Assembly (NCBI RefSeq): GCF_001512295.1
Contig: NZ_LNUP01000014.1
Location: 308,607-372,606, forward strand
Direction of reading: 5' to 3'
Length of the DNA: 64,000 nt
Origin: Pseudomonas sp. EpS/L25
GTDB lineage: Bacteria > Pseudomonadota > Gammaproteobacteria > Pseudomonadales > Pseudomonadaceae
Positions 1-9,258 of this stretch are shown here, piece after piece. Below the pieces are notes generated by a model. That model saw nothing but the letters and a program-made list of their open reading frames with translations. It had not been told where the DNA came from and made no database searches. A program made the position numbers and the translations under genes. The first letter of the stretch is position 1; the number at the start of each line of letters is the position of its first letter.

Positions 1-67
1 CCTTCCAGCGATCCCACATCAACGCTTTCTGGCTTTCGGTGTAGTAGATCCGAGGTCTTTGTTTCAT
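1..67 (-). CDS. IS30-family transposase, N-terminal fragment cut by window edge
   Basis: Only the first 22 codons are visible, beginning MKQRPRIYYTESQKALMWDR. This resembles the N-terminus of IS30-type transposases, which start with a short basic stretch followed by a helix-turn-helix used to bind the element's ends. A Shine-Dalgarno GGAGGG lies 11 bases before the ATG, partly inside a hairpin. The DDE catalytic domain lies outside the window, so whether the gene is intact is unknown. Family call rests on recognition of the N-terminal sequence and should be treated as likely, not certain. Confidence 0.65.
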   Translation of the reverse strand, partial: MKQRPRIYYTESQKALMWDRWK

Positions 68-126
68 CTGCAACACCCTCCTGCTTACGCAGGATTTAGT
101 GTGTTGCGTTCACCGGTTGAATCCAC
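1..126 (-). mobile_element. End of an IS30-family insertion sequence (partial)
   Basis: The window opens inside an insertion sequence whose transposase reads leftwards off the edge. The non-coding end carries the sequence GTGTTGCGTTCACCGGTTGA at about 101-120, which I take to be the terminal inverted repeat; the exact outer boundary cannot be fixed because the other end is outside the window. Between this repeat and the transposase start lies a perfect hairpin (TCCTGC-TTAC-GCAGGA, 79-94). Element family is assigned from the transposase N-terminus only. Confidence 0.65.
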
Positions 127-161
127 ACCAGCCGCCCGCCACCGAAACGGGACGACCAGGC

Positions 162-1517
162 TCAGGGACGCCGGGGCGTCACGGCGTCCAGCACCTGCCG
201 GGTCAGGGCATGGTAGAGCGGTACCGGCATCAGCCAGCCGGAAACGGCGGCAGCCAGCAGGCAGGCGGCCAGTACCGGCAGCGCCATGTCCGGGCTGTGG
301 GCCAGTTCCAGGGTGATGACGGTGGCGGTCAGCGGCGTGCGGGTGACCCCGGCCAGGTAGGCGGCCAGGCCCAGCAAGGCGCACTGGGCCAGACCGATGC
401 CGGGCAGCCAGTCGACCAACCAGGGGCCCAGGGCCGCGCCTACCGCCAGCGAGGGCGAGAACAGGCCGCCCGGTACGCCGGCCAGGTAGGAGACGACGTT
501 GGCGAGGAATTTCCACAGCAGGAAGTCGCCGCTGGTCACGGGCTCGCCGGCCAGGATGGCGTGGGTCTCGGCATAGCCGGTGCCGAACACATGTTGGCCG
601 GAGAGTAGTCCCAGCGCGGCCAGCACCAGGCCACAACCGGCGGCGAAGGCCACTGGGCGACGGCGGCGGACGGCGTTCAGGCGTCCCAGCCAGCCCTTGT
701 CGGTGGGCAGCACCAGGCGGCCGTAGCAACCGCCCAGCAGACCGCCGATGATGCCGATGACGGCCACGCCGATCCAGCCGAGGCCCCAGGCCAGGTGCAG
801 GTCCAGGGCGCCGAGGTAGCTATAGGGACCGACGATGCCCAGGGTGACGATGCCGCCGAGCAATACGGCGGTCAGCACCAGGCCGCTGAAGCGCTGCTCG
901 AAGGTGTGGGTCAGCTCCTCGATGGCGAAGACCACCCCGCCCAGGGGCGTGTTGAAGGCCGCGGCGATACCCGCGGCGCCGCCGGCGAGGATGAGTCCGG
1001 ACAGGGTCCGGCGACCGTGCAGGCCGAGGCGCTTGCCGAAGCCATAGAGCAGCGCGGCGCCGACATGCACGGTGGGCCCCTCGCGACCCACCGAGCCGCC
1101 CACCAGCAGCGCACCGGCGGTGAGTAGCAACTTGGCCAGGGCGATGGGCGGCGCCAGCAGGCGGGCGCGCAGGTCCGCGTCGGGCCGTTCGAGGGTGGCG
1201 ATGACCTGGGGAATGCCGCTGCCACGGGCGTCGCGCAGCACGCCTTGCGTCAGCCAGACCAGCAAGGCGAATCCCAGAGGCGTCACCAGCCAGGGCCAGA
1301 CGGCGCTGTGCTGCAACACGTTCTGGAAGAGACCGAAGGCGGCATCGGCCAGCCAGGCGAAGGCCAGACCGGCCAACCCCACCAATACGGCCCCGACCCA
1401 GAAAGCGATGCGCTGGCGCCATTCGCGCAGACGGCGACGGCGGCGGTGACGCTGCAGGTGCAGCTGGCGGCGGGCAGCGACTTCGGGATCGGTATCGGGA
1501 AAGACGGGATCGGACAT
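162..1517 (-). CDS. ClC-family chloride channel / H+-Cl- exchanger
   Basis: A 451-residue polytopic inner-membrane protein of the ClC family, which moves chloride and usually exchanges it for protons. The anion-path motifs are visible: GSGIPQV near residues 99-105, GREGPTV near 144-150 with the gating glutamate at about 146, and GGLFSPSLAVGA in the C-terminal half (the GxFxP motif). The presence of the gating glutamate favours a proton-coupled exchanger over a pure channel. The N-terminus is strongly basic (about residues 16-35) before the first helix. No CBS domain follows the membrane domain. The gene stands alone between the insertion sequence end and fruA, and reads in the same direction as the fru operon. 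Confidence 0.9.
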   Translation of the reverse strand: MSDPVFPDTDPEVAARRQLHLQRHRRRRRLREWRQRIAFWVGAVLVGLAGLAFAWLADAAFGLFQNVLQHSAVWPWLVTPLGFALLVWLTQGVLRDARGSGIPQVIATLERPDADLRARLLAPPIALAKLLLTAGALLVGGSVGREGPTVHVGAALLYGFGKRLGLHGRRTLSGLILAGGAAGIAAAFNTPLGGVVFAIEELTHTFEQRFSGLVLTAVLLGGIVTLGIVGPYSYLGALDLHLAWGLGWIGVAVIGIIGGLLGGCYGRLVLPTDKGWLGRLNAVRRRRPVAFAAGCGLVLAALGLLSGQHVFGTGYAETHAILAGEPVTSGDFLLWKFLANVVSYLAGVPGGLFSPSLAVGAALGPWLVDWLPGIGLAQCALLGLAAYLAGVTRTPLTATVITLELAHSPDMALPVLAACLLAAAVSGWLMPVPLYHALTRQVLDAVTPRRP

Positions 1518-1590
1518 GGACGCGAGAGCACCGGGAGGCCAGGGCCTCCCAGTGTAACCGCTTGTTACCGCCGTGTTGCCAGGGCTGGCA

Positions 1591-3348
1591 TCAGGCCGCG
1601 GGGACCAGTTCCGTCGCCGCCTCGTTGCGCTTGAGCACGGCGTAGATCACCCCGGTCACCACACTGCCGGCGGCGATGGCGCCCAGGTACAGCCAGGCGT
1701 GGCTGATGGCATTGGGGATCAGCAGCACGAAGAGGCCACCGTGGGGCGCCATCAGCTTGCAGTTGAACAGCATCACCAGGGCGCCGGTCAGGGCGCCGCC
1801 GATGACGCTGGCCGGGATCACCCGCAGCGGGTCCTTGGCGGCGAAGGGAATCGCTCCCTCGGAGATGAAGCACAGGCCCAGCACCGAGGCCGCCTTGCCA
1901 GCCTCGCGCTCGCTCTGGGCGAACTTGTGGCGCGCCAGCAGGGTGGCGATGCCCATGCCGATGGGGGGCACCATGCCGGCTGCCATGGTGGCGGCCATCG
2001 GCCCGTAGGTCTTGGAGGCCAGCAGGCCGACGGTGAAGGCGTAGGCGGCCTTGTTGATCGGCCCGCCGAAGTCGATGCACATCATGGCGCCGAGGATCAG
2101 GCCGAGCAGCACAGCGTTGCTGGTGCCCAGGTTGTTGAGGAAGTCGGTGAGCCGACTCAGGGCGCCGGCCACCGGGGTACCGACCAGGTAGATCATCACC
2201 AGGCCGACGATGAGGCTGGCGAACAGCGGGATGATCAGGATCGGCTTGAGCGCCTCGACGCTGGCCGGCAGCTTCACGTGCTGGGCGATGGCCTTGGCCA
2301 CGTAGCCGGCCAGGAAGCCGGCGATGATGCCGCCGATGAAGCCGCTGCCCAGGCTCGCCGCCAGCCAGCCGCCGATCATGCCGGGCGCCAGGCCCGGGCG
2401 GTCGGCGATGGAATAGGCGATGTAGCCGGCCAGCACCGGGACCATCAGCTTGAACGCCGATTCACCGCCGATCTGCATCAGCGCAGCTGCCAGCGTGCCC
2501 TGCTCCTTGAAGGCCTCGATGCCGAAGACGAAGGACAGGGCGATCAGCAGACCGCCCGCCACCACCATCGGCAGCATGTAGGAGACCCCGGTGAGCAGGT
2601 GCTTGTAGACGCCCGCGCCTTCCTTCTTGGCGGGCTTGGCAGCTTCACCGGCCGTCGACGCGGCGCTGCCGGCCAGGGTCTCCCCTTCGGCCAGGGCCTT
2701 CTTGATGGTCGCCTCGGGTTGCTTGAGGGCGACGCCGGTGCCGCAGCGGTAGACACGCTTGCCGGCGAAACGCTCGACGTTGACCTCGATGTCGGTGGCC
2801 AGCAGTACCACGTCGGCCTCGCGGATGGCCTCGGCCGGCAGCGGATTGCGCGCCCCTACCGAGCCCTGGGTCTCCAGGTGCAGGCGATAGCCGAGTTTCT
2901 TGGCCGCGTTCTGCAGCGCCTCGGCGGCCATGAAGGTGTGGGCGACGCCGGTCGGACAGGCGGTGATGGCCACCAGGCGTGGCGTCTCGCTGGCGCTGGC
3001 GGGCGTCGGGGCAGCGGCGGTGCCCGTGGTCGGGGCCTGCTCGAGGACCTTGGCTTCGCTGGCGGCGCGCTGCAGGAAGGCATCGACGTCACGCAGGGCT
3101 TCCGCCGGGGTGGCGCGGTAGACGCGCTTGCCGACGAAGCGACCCAGGTCGACGGGACCGGTGTGGACCACGACCACCAGTTCGGCGCGCGCCACCTGGT
3201 CGTCGCTGAGCAGGGTGGCCTCGGGGCCGTCGTGGATTTCGACGCTGGTGGTCCAGCCGCGGCGCTGGGCAGCGGCATCCAGCAGGCGGGCGCTGAGCAC
3301 GCTGGTGACCATGCCGGTCGGGCAGGTCGTGACGATGGCGATGTTCAT
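1591..3348 (-). CDS. fruA: PTS fructose-specific EIIB'BC component
   Basis: A 585-residue membrane component of the fructose phosphotransferase system. It imports fructose and releases fructose-1-phosphate. Domain order is a degenerate EIIB' at residues 1-100 (CPTG at 9-12), an Ala/Pro-rich linker, the functional EIIB domain with phosphorylatable Cys131 in TACPTGVAHTF, then the EIIC membrane domain from about residue 240. The start was chosen at MNIAIVTTCPTG because its ATG overlaps the fruK stop as ATGA; the frame stays open far upstream but that part is antisense to nothing sensible and overlaps fruK. Last gene of fruBKA, so translationally coupled to fruK. Confidence 0.95.
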   Translation of the reverse strand: MNIAIVTTCPTGMVTSVLSARLLDAAAQRRGWTTSVEIHDGPEATLLSDDQVARAELVVVVHTGPVDLGRFVGKRVYRATPAEALRDVDAFLQRAASEAKVLEQAPTTGTAAAPTPASASETPRLVAITACPTGVAHTFMAAEALQNAAKKLGYRLHLETQGSVGARNPLPAEAIREADVVLLATDIEVNVERFAGKRVYRCGTGVALKQPEATIKKALAEGETLAGSAASTAGEAAKPAKKEGAGVYKHLLTGVSYMLPMVVAGGLLIALSFVFGIEAFKEQGTLAAALMQIGGESAFKLMVPVLAGYIAYSIADRPGLAPGMIGGWLAASLGSGFIGGIIAGFLAGYVAKAIAQHVKLPASVEALKPILIIPLFASLIVGLVMIYLVGTPVAGALSRLTDFLNNLGTSNAVLLGLILGAMMCIDFGGPINKAAYAFTVGLLASKTYGPMAATMAAGMVPPIGMGIATLLARHKFAQSEREAGKAASVLGLCFISEGAIPFAAKDPLRVIPASVIGGALTGALVMLFNCKLMAPHGGLFVLLIPNAISHAWLYLGAIAAGSVVTGVIYAVLKRNEAATELVPAA

Positions 3349-4313
3349 GGGGTTACCCCTGATTCTTGTTCTAGCGGAAAGTCGGGCAGGCGGCGCACGC
3401 GCACCTGGTCTTCGAAGGCAGCGAGCTGCGCGGGATCCTTGATGCCGAAACCGATCTGGGTGACCGCCAGGGCGGCGATGGCGGTGGCCTTGGTCAGGGT
3501 CCGTTCCGGTGTCTGGCCGGTGAGCAGGCCGTGCAGCATGCCGGCCAGCAGCGAATCCCCGGCGCCGACGGTGCTGGCCACGGTGACCTTGGGTGGCTGG
3601 GCCTCCAGGGTCTGCTGACCGTACCAGCGCACACCGTCGGCGCCCTGGGAGATCACCAGGTGCTCGATGCCCAGGGCGCGCAGTTGCTCGACCAGCAGCG
3701 CCTGCTCGGTGGCGGACTCGGCGGGAGCACCGCAGGCTTCGGCCAGCTCCTCGGTATTGGGCTTGATCAGCCAGGGGCCGGCGGCCAGGGCGGCGCGCAA
3801 GGCGGCACCGCTGGTGTCCAGCGCCACCGGCAAGCCCAGCGACTTGAGGCGACCGATCAGGGCGGCCAGCCACTCGGGGGTCACCCCGCGCGGCAGGCTG
3901 CCCGCCACCACCACGGCGTCATGCCCCGCGGCGAGGCGGTCGAGGGTCGCCAGCAACTCCTGCTGGGCAGCGGTGGACACCTCCGGGCCGGGTCCGTTGA
4001 TGTCGGTGATGCGACCGTCGGCCTCGGCCAGTTTGAGGTTGCTGCGGGTCTCGCCGGCTACCCGGACGAAGGCGTCGGTGAAGCCGCGGCGGGCGAACAG
4101 GGCTTCGAAGGCGGCAGCGTTATCAGCGCCAAGGAAGCCACTCACCGTCAGTTCATGGCCGAGATCGGCCAGCACCTGGGCGACGTTGACGCCCTTGCCG
4201 GCAGCATGCACGATCACCGCCTCGCTGCGATTCACCGCGCCGGGCTTGAGCTCGGGCAACTGGACGGTGAGGTCCAGCGCCGGGTTGAGGGTCAGGGTGA
4301 GGATGCGGCTCAT
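3345..4313 (-). CDS. fruK: 1-phosphofructokinase
   Basis: A 322-residue PfkB/ribokinase-family kinase that converts fructose-1-phosphate to fructose-1,6-bisphosphate, feeding imported fructose into central metabolism. The N-terminus MSRILTLTLNPALDLTV is typical of FruK, and the C-terminal ribokinase signature is seen as STVGAGDSLLAGML, whose Asp is the catalytic base. It overlaps fruB by four bases upstream and fruA by four bases downstream, so the three cistrons are translationally coupled. Its substrate fructose-1-phosphate is the usual effector that releases Cra from DNA, so FruK activity is expected to feed back on operon expression. Confidence 0.95.
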   Translation of the reverse strand: MSRILTLTLNPALDLTVQLPELKPGAVNRSEAVIVHAAGKGVNVAQVLADLGHELTVSGFLGADNAAAFEALFARRGFTDAFVRVAGETRSNLKLAEADGRITDINGPGPEVSTAAQQELLATLDRLAAGHDAVVVAGSLPRGVTPEWLAALIGRLKSLGLPVALDTSGAALRAALAAGPWLIKPNTEELAEACGAPAESATEQALLVEQLRALGIEHLVISQGADGVRWYGQQTLEAQPPKVTVASTVGAGDSLLAGMLHGLLTGQTPERTLTKATAIAALAVTQIGFGIKDPAQLAAFEDQVRVRRLPDFPLEQESGVTP

Positions 4314-7192
4314 CGCAGGGCCTCCACGCTCTGCCGCACTTCGGCGGCGGTGGCCAGCTCCAGCGCCCGGGCAGCGCAGGACTGCACCAGGCGCAGCTCC
4401 AGCTCGCGCACCCGTGCCTTGACCAGGGGGACGCTACGTGCCGAGACCGACAGCTCGTCCACCCCCAGGCCCACCAGCAACGGCACCGCCAGGGGATCGG
4501 CCGCCAGTTCGCCACAGACGCCCACCCACTTGCCGTGGGCATGGGCGGCGCGCACCGTCATGTCGATCAGGCGCAGCACGCTGGGGTGCAGGCCGTCGGC
4601 CTCGCCGGACAGCAGCGGGTGGCCGCGGTCGATGGCCAGGGTGTATTGCGTCAGGTCGTTGGTACCGACGCTGAAGAAGTCCACCTCCGGGGCCAGCACC
4701 GGTGCCAGCAAGGCAGCCGAGGGCACCTCGATCATGATGCCGACCTGCAGATCGGTGGTGGGTATCTCCTGGCGCAGGCGGTCGAGGATGTCACGCGCCT
4801 GACGCCACTCCTCGACCCGGCCGATCATGGGGAACATGATCCGCAGCGGGCGGCCATCGGCGGCCTTGAGCAGGGCACGCAGCTGGGTTTCCAGCAGTTC
4901 CGGGCGGCGCAGGGTCAGGCGGATGCCGCGGATGCCGAGGAAGGGATTCTCTTCCGGCGGCAGCGGCAGGTAGGGCAGCGGCTTGTCGCCACCGACGTCC
5001 AGGGTGCGCACCACCAGCGGCTTGCCGGCCAGGCCGTCGAGGGCACGGCGGTACTCCTGCTCCTGGGTGGCCTCGTCGGGTGCCTGGTCATGACTCATGA
5101 ACACCAGTTCGGTACGCAGCAGGCCGACGGCTTCGGCGCCCTGCTCCACCGCGGCGCCGGCCTGGGCGGTGTCGCCCAGGTTCACGGCGATCTCGACCTG
5201 GTGGCCGTCACGGGTGGTGGCGCTGTCGAAGCGCCGTGCCTCGGCGGCACGACGGCGCTCGGCCTGGACCGCGCGCTCGCGCTGCACGGCCTCGATGCGC
5301 TCGGGGTTCGGGGCGACTTCCAGGGTGCCCTTGTCGCCATCCAGCAGCAGCACGCTGCGCGGCGCCAGGTCCAGCACCCGGCGACCGGCACCGACGATGG
5401 CCGGAATGCCCAGGGCGCGGGCGACGATGGCGCTGTGGGAGCTGGCGCCACCACGGGCGGTGAGGATGCCGCAGACGCGCTCGCGATCCAGCCGCGCCAC
5501 GTCACCGGGTCCCACCTCGTCCATCACCAGCACATAGGGTTCTGCCGGTTCACGCACTGCTTCGACGCCGCAGAGCTGAGCCAGTACCCGGCGACCGATA
5601 TCGCGCAGGTCGGCCGCTCGCTCGGCCAGCAGCCTGTCGTGCAGGGCCTCCTGCTGACTGGCCGCCTCCTCGATCTGGGCGTCCCAGGCCGCAGCGGCGC
5701 TGGCGTTGCCCTTGAGCCGGGCGGCGATGCCCTGCTGCAGATCCGGGTCTTCCAGCATCTCCAGGTGGGTCAGGAATATCTCGCGCAGGGCACTGGCTTC
5801 ACTGCGGGCGATGAGCGCCTCGATGTCGGCGCGCACGGTGGCCAGGGCGGCGTCCAGGCGCTGGCGTTCGACGGCGGCGCCTTCGCCGGTGGCGGGGTAG
5901 TCGAAGTGCTGGGGTGCCACCACATGGGCCGGGCCCACGGCCAGGCCAGGGGCGGCGGCCACGGCCTGGGCATGGTCGCCCGGTGCCAGCGGTAGTTGTT
6001 CGGCAGGGTCCACCAGGCTGATGGCGGTGACTCGGGCGGCACCGGCCGGGGCCGGCGTGCTGGCGGTGACCGGCTCGACTTCTTCGCCGAGGCCGCCCTG
6101 TACGGCGCCGACCAGATCGTTCAGCGCGGCTGCGGCCGGGGTGCCGGGCTCGACCAGGAATTCCAGGGTCTGGCCGCGGCGGGCACCGAGCGCCAGCAGT
6201 CGCGACAGACTCTTGGCCGAGACCGGGGCGCCGTTGTCGACGCGCACGCGGATCTCGCCGTCATAGGCCTTGGCCAGCCGCGCCAGCTCCTTGGCCGGAC
6301 GGGCGTGCAGCCCGTGGGCATTGGCCAGCACCACCTGGGCGCTGGGCCAGTCCGGGGCGACTTCCCCGCCCAGGGCCTCGAGGACGGCGCGCCGCGAGGT
6401 GGCCTGGGCCAGCTCTTGGCCACGCCCGGCGACGAGCAGATCGCACAGGCGTTCGAGCAGGGCGCGGTGGCCCTCCCCCAGGCTGGCCAGGCAGAACAGG
6501 CCACGCACCGGTTGTTCTTGATGCTGCAGGGTCTGCAGCGGGGTGACGAAAGCCAGTCCGGGACGCTTCACCGAAGTCTCGCTGTTCAGCCACCAGAGGC
6601 CGTCGCCCAGCGGCAGCGGCTGGCTGGCCTGCAAGGCACCGGCGAAGCCGGCACCCACGCACTCCATGTGCTTGAGCATGCGCGCACCCTGCCAGGCCAG
6701 GTCTTCCAGGTCCTCGGCGTCGATGGCCAGCTGCACCAGCTCTTCGTCCAGGGCCAGGGCCTGGGGCGCACCCTGCAGCAGGTCGAGGATCTGCTGGGGC
6801 TCGCGGGCCTCGCGCAGGGCCTGTTGCAGCTCGCTCTCGCCCAGGGCGCGGGTCAGCAGCTGCAGGATGCGCAGGTGTTCGTCGGACTTGGCGGCGATGG
6901 CGATGGCCAGGTAGGTCAGTTGCCCGTCGCCCCAGTCCACGCCTTGGGGAAACTGCATCATCCGCACGCCGGTGACGAACACCTGGTCGCGGGTCTGGGG
7001 CGTCCCGTGCGGAATGGCGATACCCTGGCCGAGGTAGGTGGAGCCCTGGGCTTCGCGGGCCTTGAGGCCGTCGAGATAACCCGGGGCGACCAGACCGTCG
7101 GTCACCAGGGACTCGGCGAGCATGGCCAGGGCGGTCGCCTTGTCCGGCGCCTGCTGGGCCATGCGGATATGCTGGGCATTGAGTTCGAACAT
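4310..7192 (-). CDS. fruB: PTS fructose multiphosphoryl transfer protein (EIIA-HPr-EI)
   Basis: A 960-residue cytoplasmic fusion carrying the whole phosphate relay for fructose: EIIA-Fru at the N-terminus (GIAIPHGTP, phospho-His62), an HPr-like domain (NAHGLHARPA, His296), and enzyme I from about residue 395 (GGASSHSAIVARALG, His586, followed by the PEP-binding region with NPFLGIRGIR). It passes phosphate from PEP to FruA. The ATG at 7192 is preceded by GGAGGT at eight bases. First gene of fruBKA and transcribed away from cra; the 12-bp Cra palindrome lies about 150 bases upstream. Length and domain order agree with FruB of pseudomonads. Confidence 0.95.
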   Translation of the reverse strand: MFELNAQHIRMAQQAPDKATALAMLAESLVTDGLVAPGYLDGLKAREAQGSTYLGQGIAIPHGTPQTRDQVFVTGVRMMQFPQGVDWGDGQLTYLAIAIAAKSDEHLRILQLLTRALGESELQQALREAREPQQILDLLQGAPQALALDEELVQLAIDAEDLEDLAWQGARMLKHMECVGAGFAGALQASQPLPLGDGLWWLNSETSVKRPGLAFVTPLQTLQHQEQPVRGLFCLASLGEGHRALLERLCDLLVAGRGQELAQATSRRAVLEALGGEVAPDWPSAQVVLANAHGLHARPAKELARLAKAYDGEIRVRVDNGAPVSAKSLSRLLALGARRGQTLEFLVEPGTPAAAALNDLVGAVQGGLGEEVEPVTASTPAPAGAARVTAISLVDPAEQLPLAPGDHAQAVAAAPGLAVGPAHVVAPQHFDYPATGEGAAVERQRLDAALATVRADIEALIARSEASALREIFLTHLEMLEDPDLQQGIAARLKGNASAAAAWDAQIEEAASQQEALHDRLLAERAADLRDIGRRVLAQLCGVEAVREPAEPYVLVMDEVGPGDVARLDRERVCGILTARGGASSHSAIVARALGIPAIVGAGRRVLDLAPRSVLLLDGDKGTLEVAPNPERIEAVQRERAVQAERRRAAEARRFDSATTRDGHQVEIAVNLGDTAQAGAAVEQGAEAVGLLRTELVFMSHDQAPDEATQEQEYRRALDGLAGKPLVVRTLDVGGDKPLPYLPLPPEENPFLGIRGIRLTLRRPELLETQLRALLKAADGRPLRIMFPMIGRVEEWRQARDILDRLRQEIPTTDLQVGIMIEVPSAALLAPVLAPEVDFFSVGTNDLTQYTLAIDRGHPLLSGEADGLHPSVLRLIDMTVRAAHAHGKWVGVCGELAADPLAVPLLVGLGVDELSVSARSVPLVKARVRELELRLVQSCAARALELATAAEVRQSVEALR

Positions 7193-7342
7193 GGAAGGAT
7201 ACCTCCGGCGCCGCGCGCCCGATCCTGGCGCCGTGCCTTTCTTGTAATAGATGCTTGCCGGCTCGCTCGGCCCTGCAAAGGCGCCGGAAGCGGCGGCGCA
7301 GGGCCTGGGCAGATAAGTGTCAGCCCTCGGACAACAGAAAGC

Positions 7343-7377
7343 TGAAACGTTTCACCCGATGGGACTGGAACGTTACT
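7343..7377. promoter_or_regulatory. Cra (FruR) operator: perfect palindrome plus a weaker second site
   Basis: TGAAACGTTTCA at 7343-7354 is a perfect 12-bp palindrome and closely resembles the known Pseudomonas Cra site (TTAAACGTTTCA). A second, degenerate copy TGGAACGTTACT lies at 7366-7377, nine of twelve bases identical, with centres 23 bp apart, roughly two helical turns. Both are in the 279-bp gap between divergent fruB and cra, so one operator region could control both directions. The second site is inference. Confidence 0.85.
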
Positions 7378-7471
7378 CGATAATCACCGATCCTTGAAGC
7401 ACAACACACAATAAAGACCGCCTCGCTCGCGCCGTACAGCGCGGCAAGGGCAGGTCCGATGAGGAACAGGC

Positions 7472-8464
7472 GTGAAACTCAGCGACATCGCCCAATTGGC
7501 CGGCGTATCCCTCACCACGGCGAGCTATGTCATCAACGGCAAGGCGGCCCAAAGACGTATCAGCGCGGCGACCGTGGCGCGGGTCATGGCCGTGGTCGAA
7601 GCCCATGGCTACCAGCCCGACCAGCGTGCTGCCGGTCTACGCCGCGGGGCCACCCACACCCTAGGCTTTCTGCTGCCCGATCTGGAAAACCCCAGCTACG
7701 CCCGCCTTGCCAAGCAACTGGAGGGACGCGCCCGGGCGCGCGGCTACCAGTTGCTGATCGCCTGCACGGACGACGATCCGGACAGCGAACGCCAGCTCAT
7801 CGCGCTGTTTCGCGCCCGGCGCTGCGACGGCCTGTTCACCGCCAGCAGCCTGGCCGAGGACGACGCGCCCTACCGGCAACTGCAGGAACACAACATCCCG
7901 ATCATCGCCATCGACCGTCAGCTCGATCCGGCGCAGTTCTGCTCGGTGGTGAGCGACGATCACGCCGCCGGCCGGCAGCTGGCGGCCACCCTGCTCACCC
8001 CCGACACCCACAGCATCGCCCTGATCGGCGCACGTCCCGACCTGGTCATCAGCCGTGAGCGCGCCGCAGGCTTCGCCGCAGCCATCGCCGATCACCCGGC
8101 ACGGCATTGGGAACGCCATGCGCCTCACTACGGCCGTGAGGGCGGCCGCACCCAGGCCCAGGCGATGATCGAGGAACTCGGCCATTGGCCCGAGGCCCTG
8201 CTGACCACCTCCTACGTCCTGCTGCAGGGCGTGCTGGACGTGTTGCGGGACCACCCGCTCGCGGCCGGCGCCAGCCTGCGCCTGGCCACCTTCGGTGACA
8301 CCCAGTTGCTGGACTACCTGCCGTTCAAGGTCAACGCCATTTCCCAGCAGCACGAGGTCATCACCGAGCGCGCCCTGGAACTGATGCTGGGCGCCCTGGA
8401 AAACGACGAGTACCTGCCCGGCGTCCGGGCCATCCCGCGGGTGCTCAAGCGCCGCCTGCCATGA
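7472..8464 (+). CDS. cra: LacI-family catabolite repressor/activator Cra (FruR)
   Basis: A 330-residue LacI-type regulator. Residues 1-25 form the helix-turn-helix (KLSDIAQLAGVSLTTASYVI), with the hinge region to about residue 60 and a periplasmic-binding-protein-like effector domain after it (LGFLLPDLENPSYARLAK onwards). In Pseudomonas, Cra represses the fructose operon and is released by fructose-1-phosphate. The start is GTG at 7472 behind GAGGAA. It is transcribed divergently from fruBKA and its stop overlaps the next gene (tatD) by four bases. Orthology rests on both the sequence and the position beside fruBKA. Confidence 0.93.
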   Translation: MKLSDIAQLAGVSLTTASYVINGKAAQRRISAATVARVMAVVEAHGYQPDQRAAGLRRGATHTLGFLLPDLENPSYARLAKQLEGRARARGYQLLIACTDDDPDSERQLIALFRARRCDGLFTASSLAEDDAPYRQLQEHNIPIIAIDRQLDPAQFCSVVSDDHAAGRQLAATLLTPDTHSIALIGARPDLVISRERAAGFAAAIADHPARHWERHAPHYGREGGRTQAQAMIEELGHWPEALLTTSYVLLQGVLDVLRDHPLAAGASLRLATFGDTQLLDYLPFKVNAISQQHEVITERALELMLGALENDEYLPGVRAIPRVLKRRLP

Positions 8465-9258
8465 GCCCGCTGATCGACACCCATAACCACCTGGACTATC
8501 CGGGCTTCGACGCCGAGCGGCCCGCCCTGCTGGCCGAGTGCGCGCGCCTGGGCGTGGTGCGCCAGGTGTTGATCGGCGTGGAGCGCGAGCAGTGGCCGCA
8601 ACTCTGGCGAGTGACCACGGAAAACCCGGGCCTGTACGCCGCACCAGGTCTGCATCCGCTGTACCTGTCGCGTCACCAGGAAGCCGATATCGAGGCGCTG
8701 CGGGCCTTCTGCCTGGACCTTCGAGACGATCGACGGCTTTGTGCCATCGGCGAAATCGGCCTGGACTATTTCATCGAGGCCCCGGACAAGGCGCGCCAGG
8801 CCTGGTTCTTCGAGCAGCAGGTGCATCTGGCCATGGAGCTGGAGCTACCGGTGCTGCTGCATGTACGCCGCGCCCATGCCGACGTGGTCAAGATCCTGAA
8901 GCGCCTCAAGCCACCTCGGGCCGGCATCGCCCATGCCTTTTCCGGTAGCTACGAGGAAGCCCGCGAATACCTGCGCCTCGGCTTCAAGCTCGGTCTGGGC
9001 GGTGCGCCCACCTGGCCGCAGGCGAAAAGACTGCAGCGGGTACTGCCGCAGTTGCCGTTGGATAGCATCGTGCTGGAGACCGACGCGCCCGACATGCCGC
9101 CGGTCATGCATCCAGACCGGCGCAACAGCCCCACCCATCTACCGGCCATCTGCGCCGCCCTGGCGCCGCTGTGGGACGTCCCGGCCGAAACCCTGGCGGC
9201 GACCACCACGCGCAATGCCTGCGCGGTGTTCGGTTGGGACGACAGCCATTTCGCCTAG
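8461..9258 (+). CDS. TatD-family metal-dependent deoxyribonuclease
   Basis: A 265-residue TatD-type hydrolase with a TIM-barrel metal site. Visible ligands are DTHNHLD near the N-terminus (HxH), EIGLDYF (Glu), LLHVRRAHAD (His), IAHAFSG (His) and ETDAPDMP (Asp). TatD proteins are 3'-5' exonucleases or related metal hydrolases in the cytoplasm; the exact substrate here is unknown. ATGA overlap with cra shows translational coupling, an arrangement I recall as conserved in pseudomonads. It ends convergently with ampD, overlapping it by four bases. Confidence 0.9.
   Translation: MSPLIDTHNHLDYPGFDAERPALLAECARLGVVRQVLIGVEREQWPQLWRVTTENPGLYAAPGLHPLYLSRHQEADIEALRAFCLDLRDDRRLCAIGEIGLDYFIEAPDKARQAWFFEQQVHLAMELELPVLLHVRRAHADVVKILKRLKPPRAGIAHAFSGSYEEAREYLRLGFKLGLGGAPTWPQAKRLQRVLPQLPLDSIVLETDAPDMPPVMHPDRRNSPTHLPAICAALAPLWDVPAETLAATTTRNACAVFGWDDSHFA

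Noticed and set aside
1573-3618. A 681-codon plus-strand frame opposite fruA
   Set aside because: It is antisense to a well-defined PTS protein and gives Gly/His/Gln-rich low-complexity sequence, as high-GC shadow frames do.
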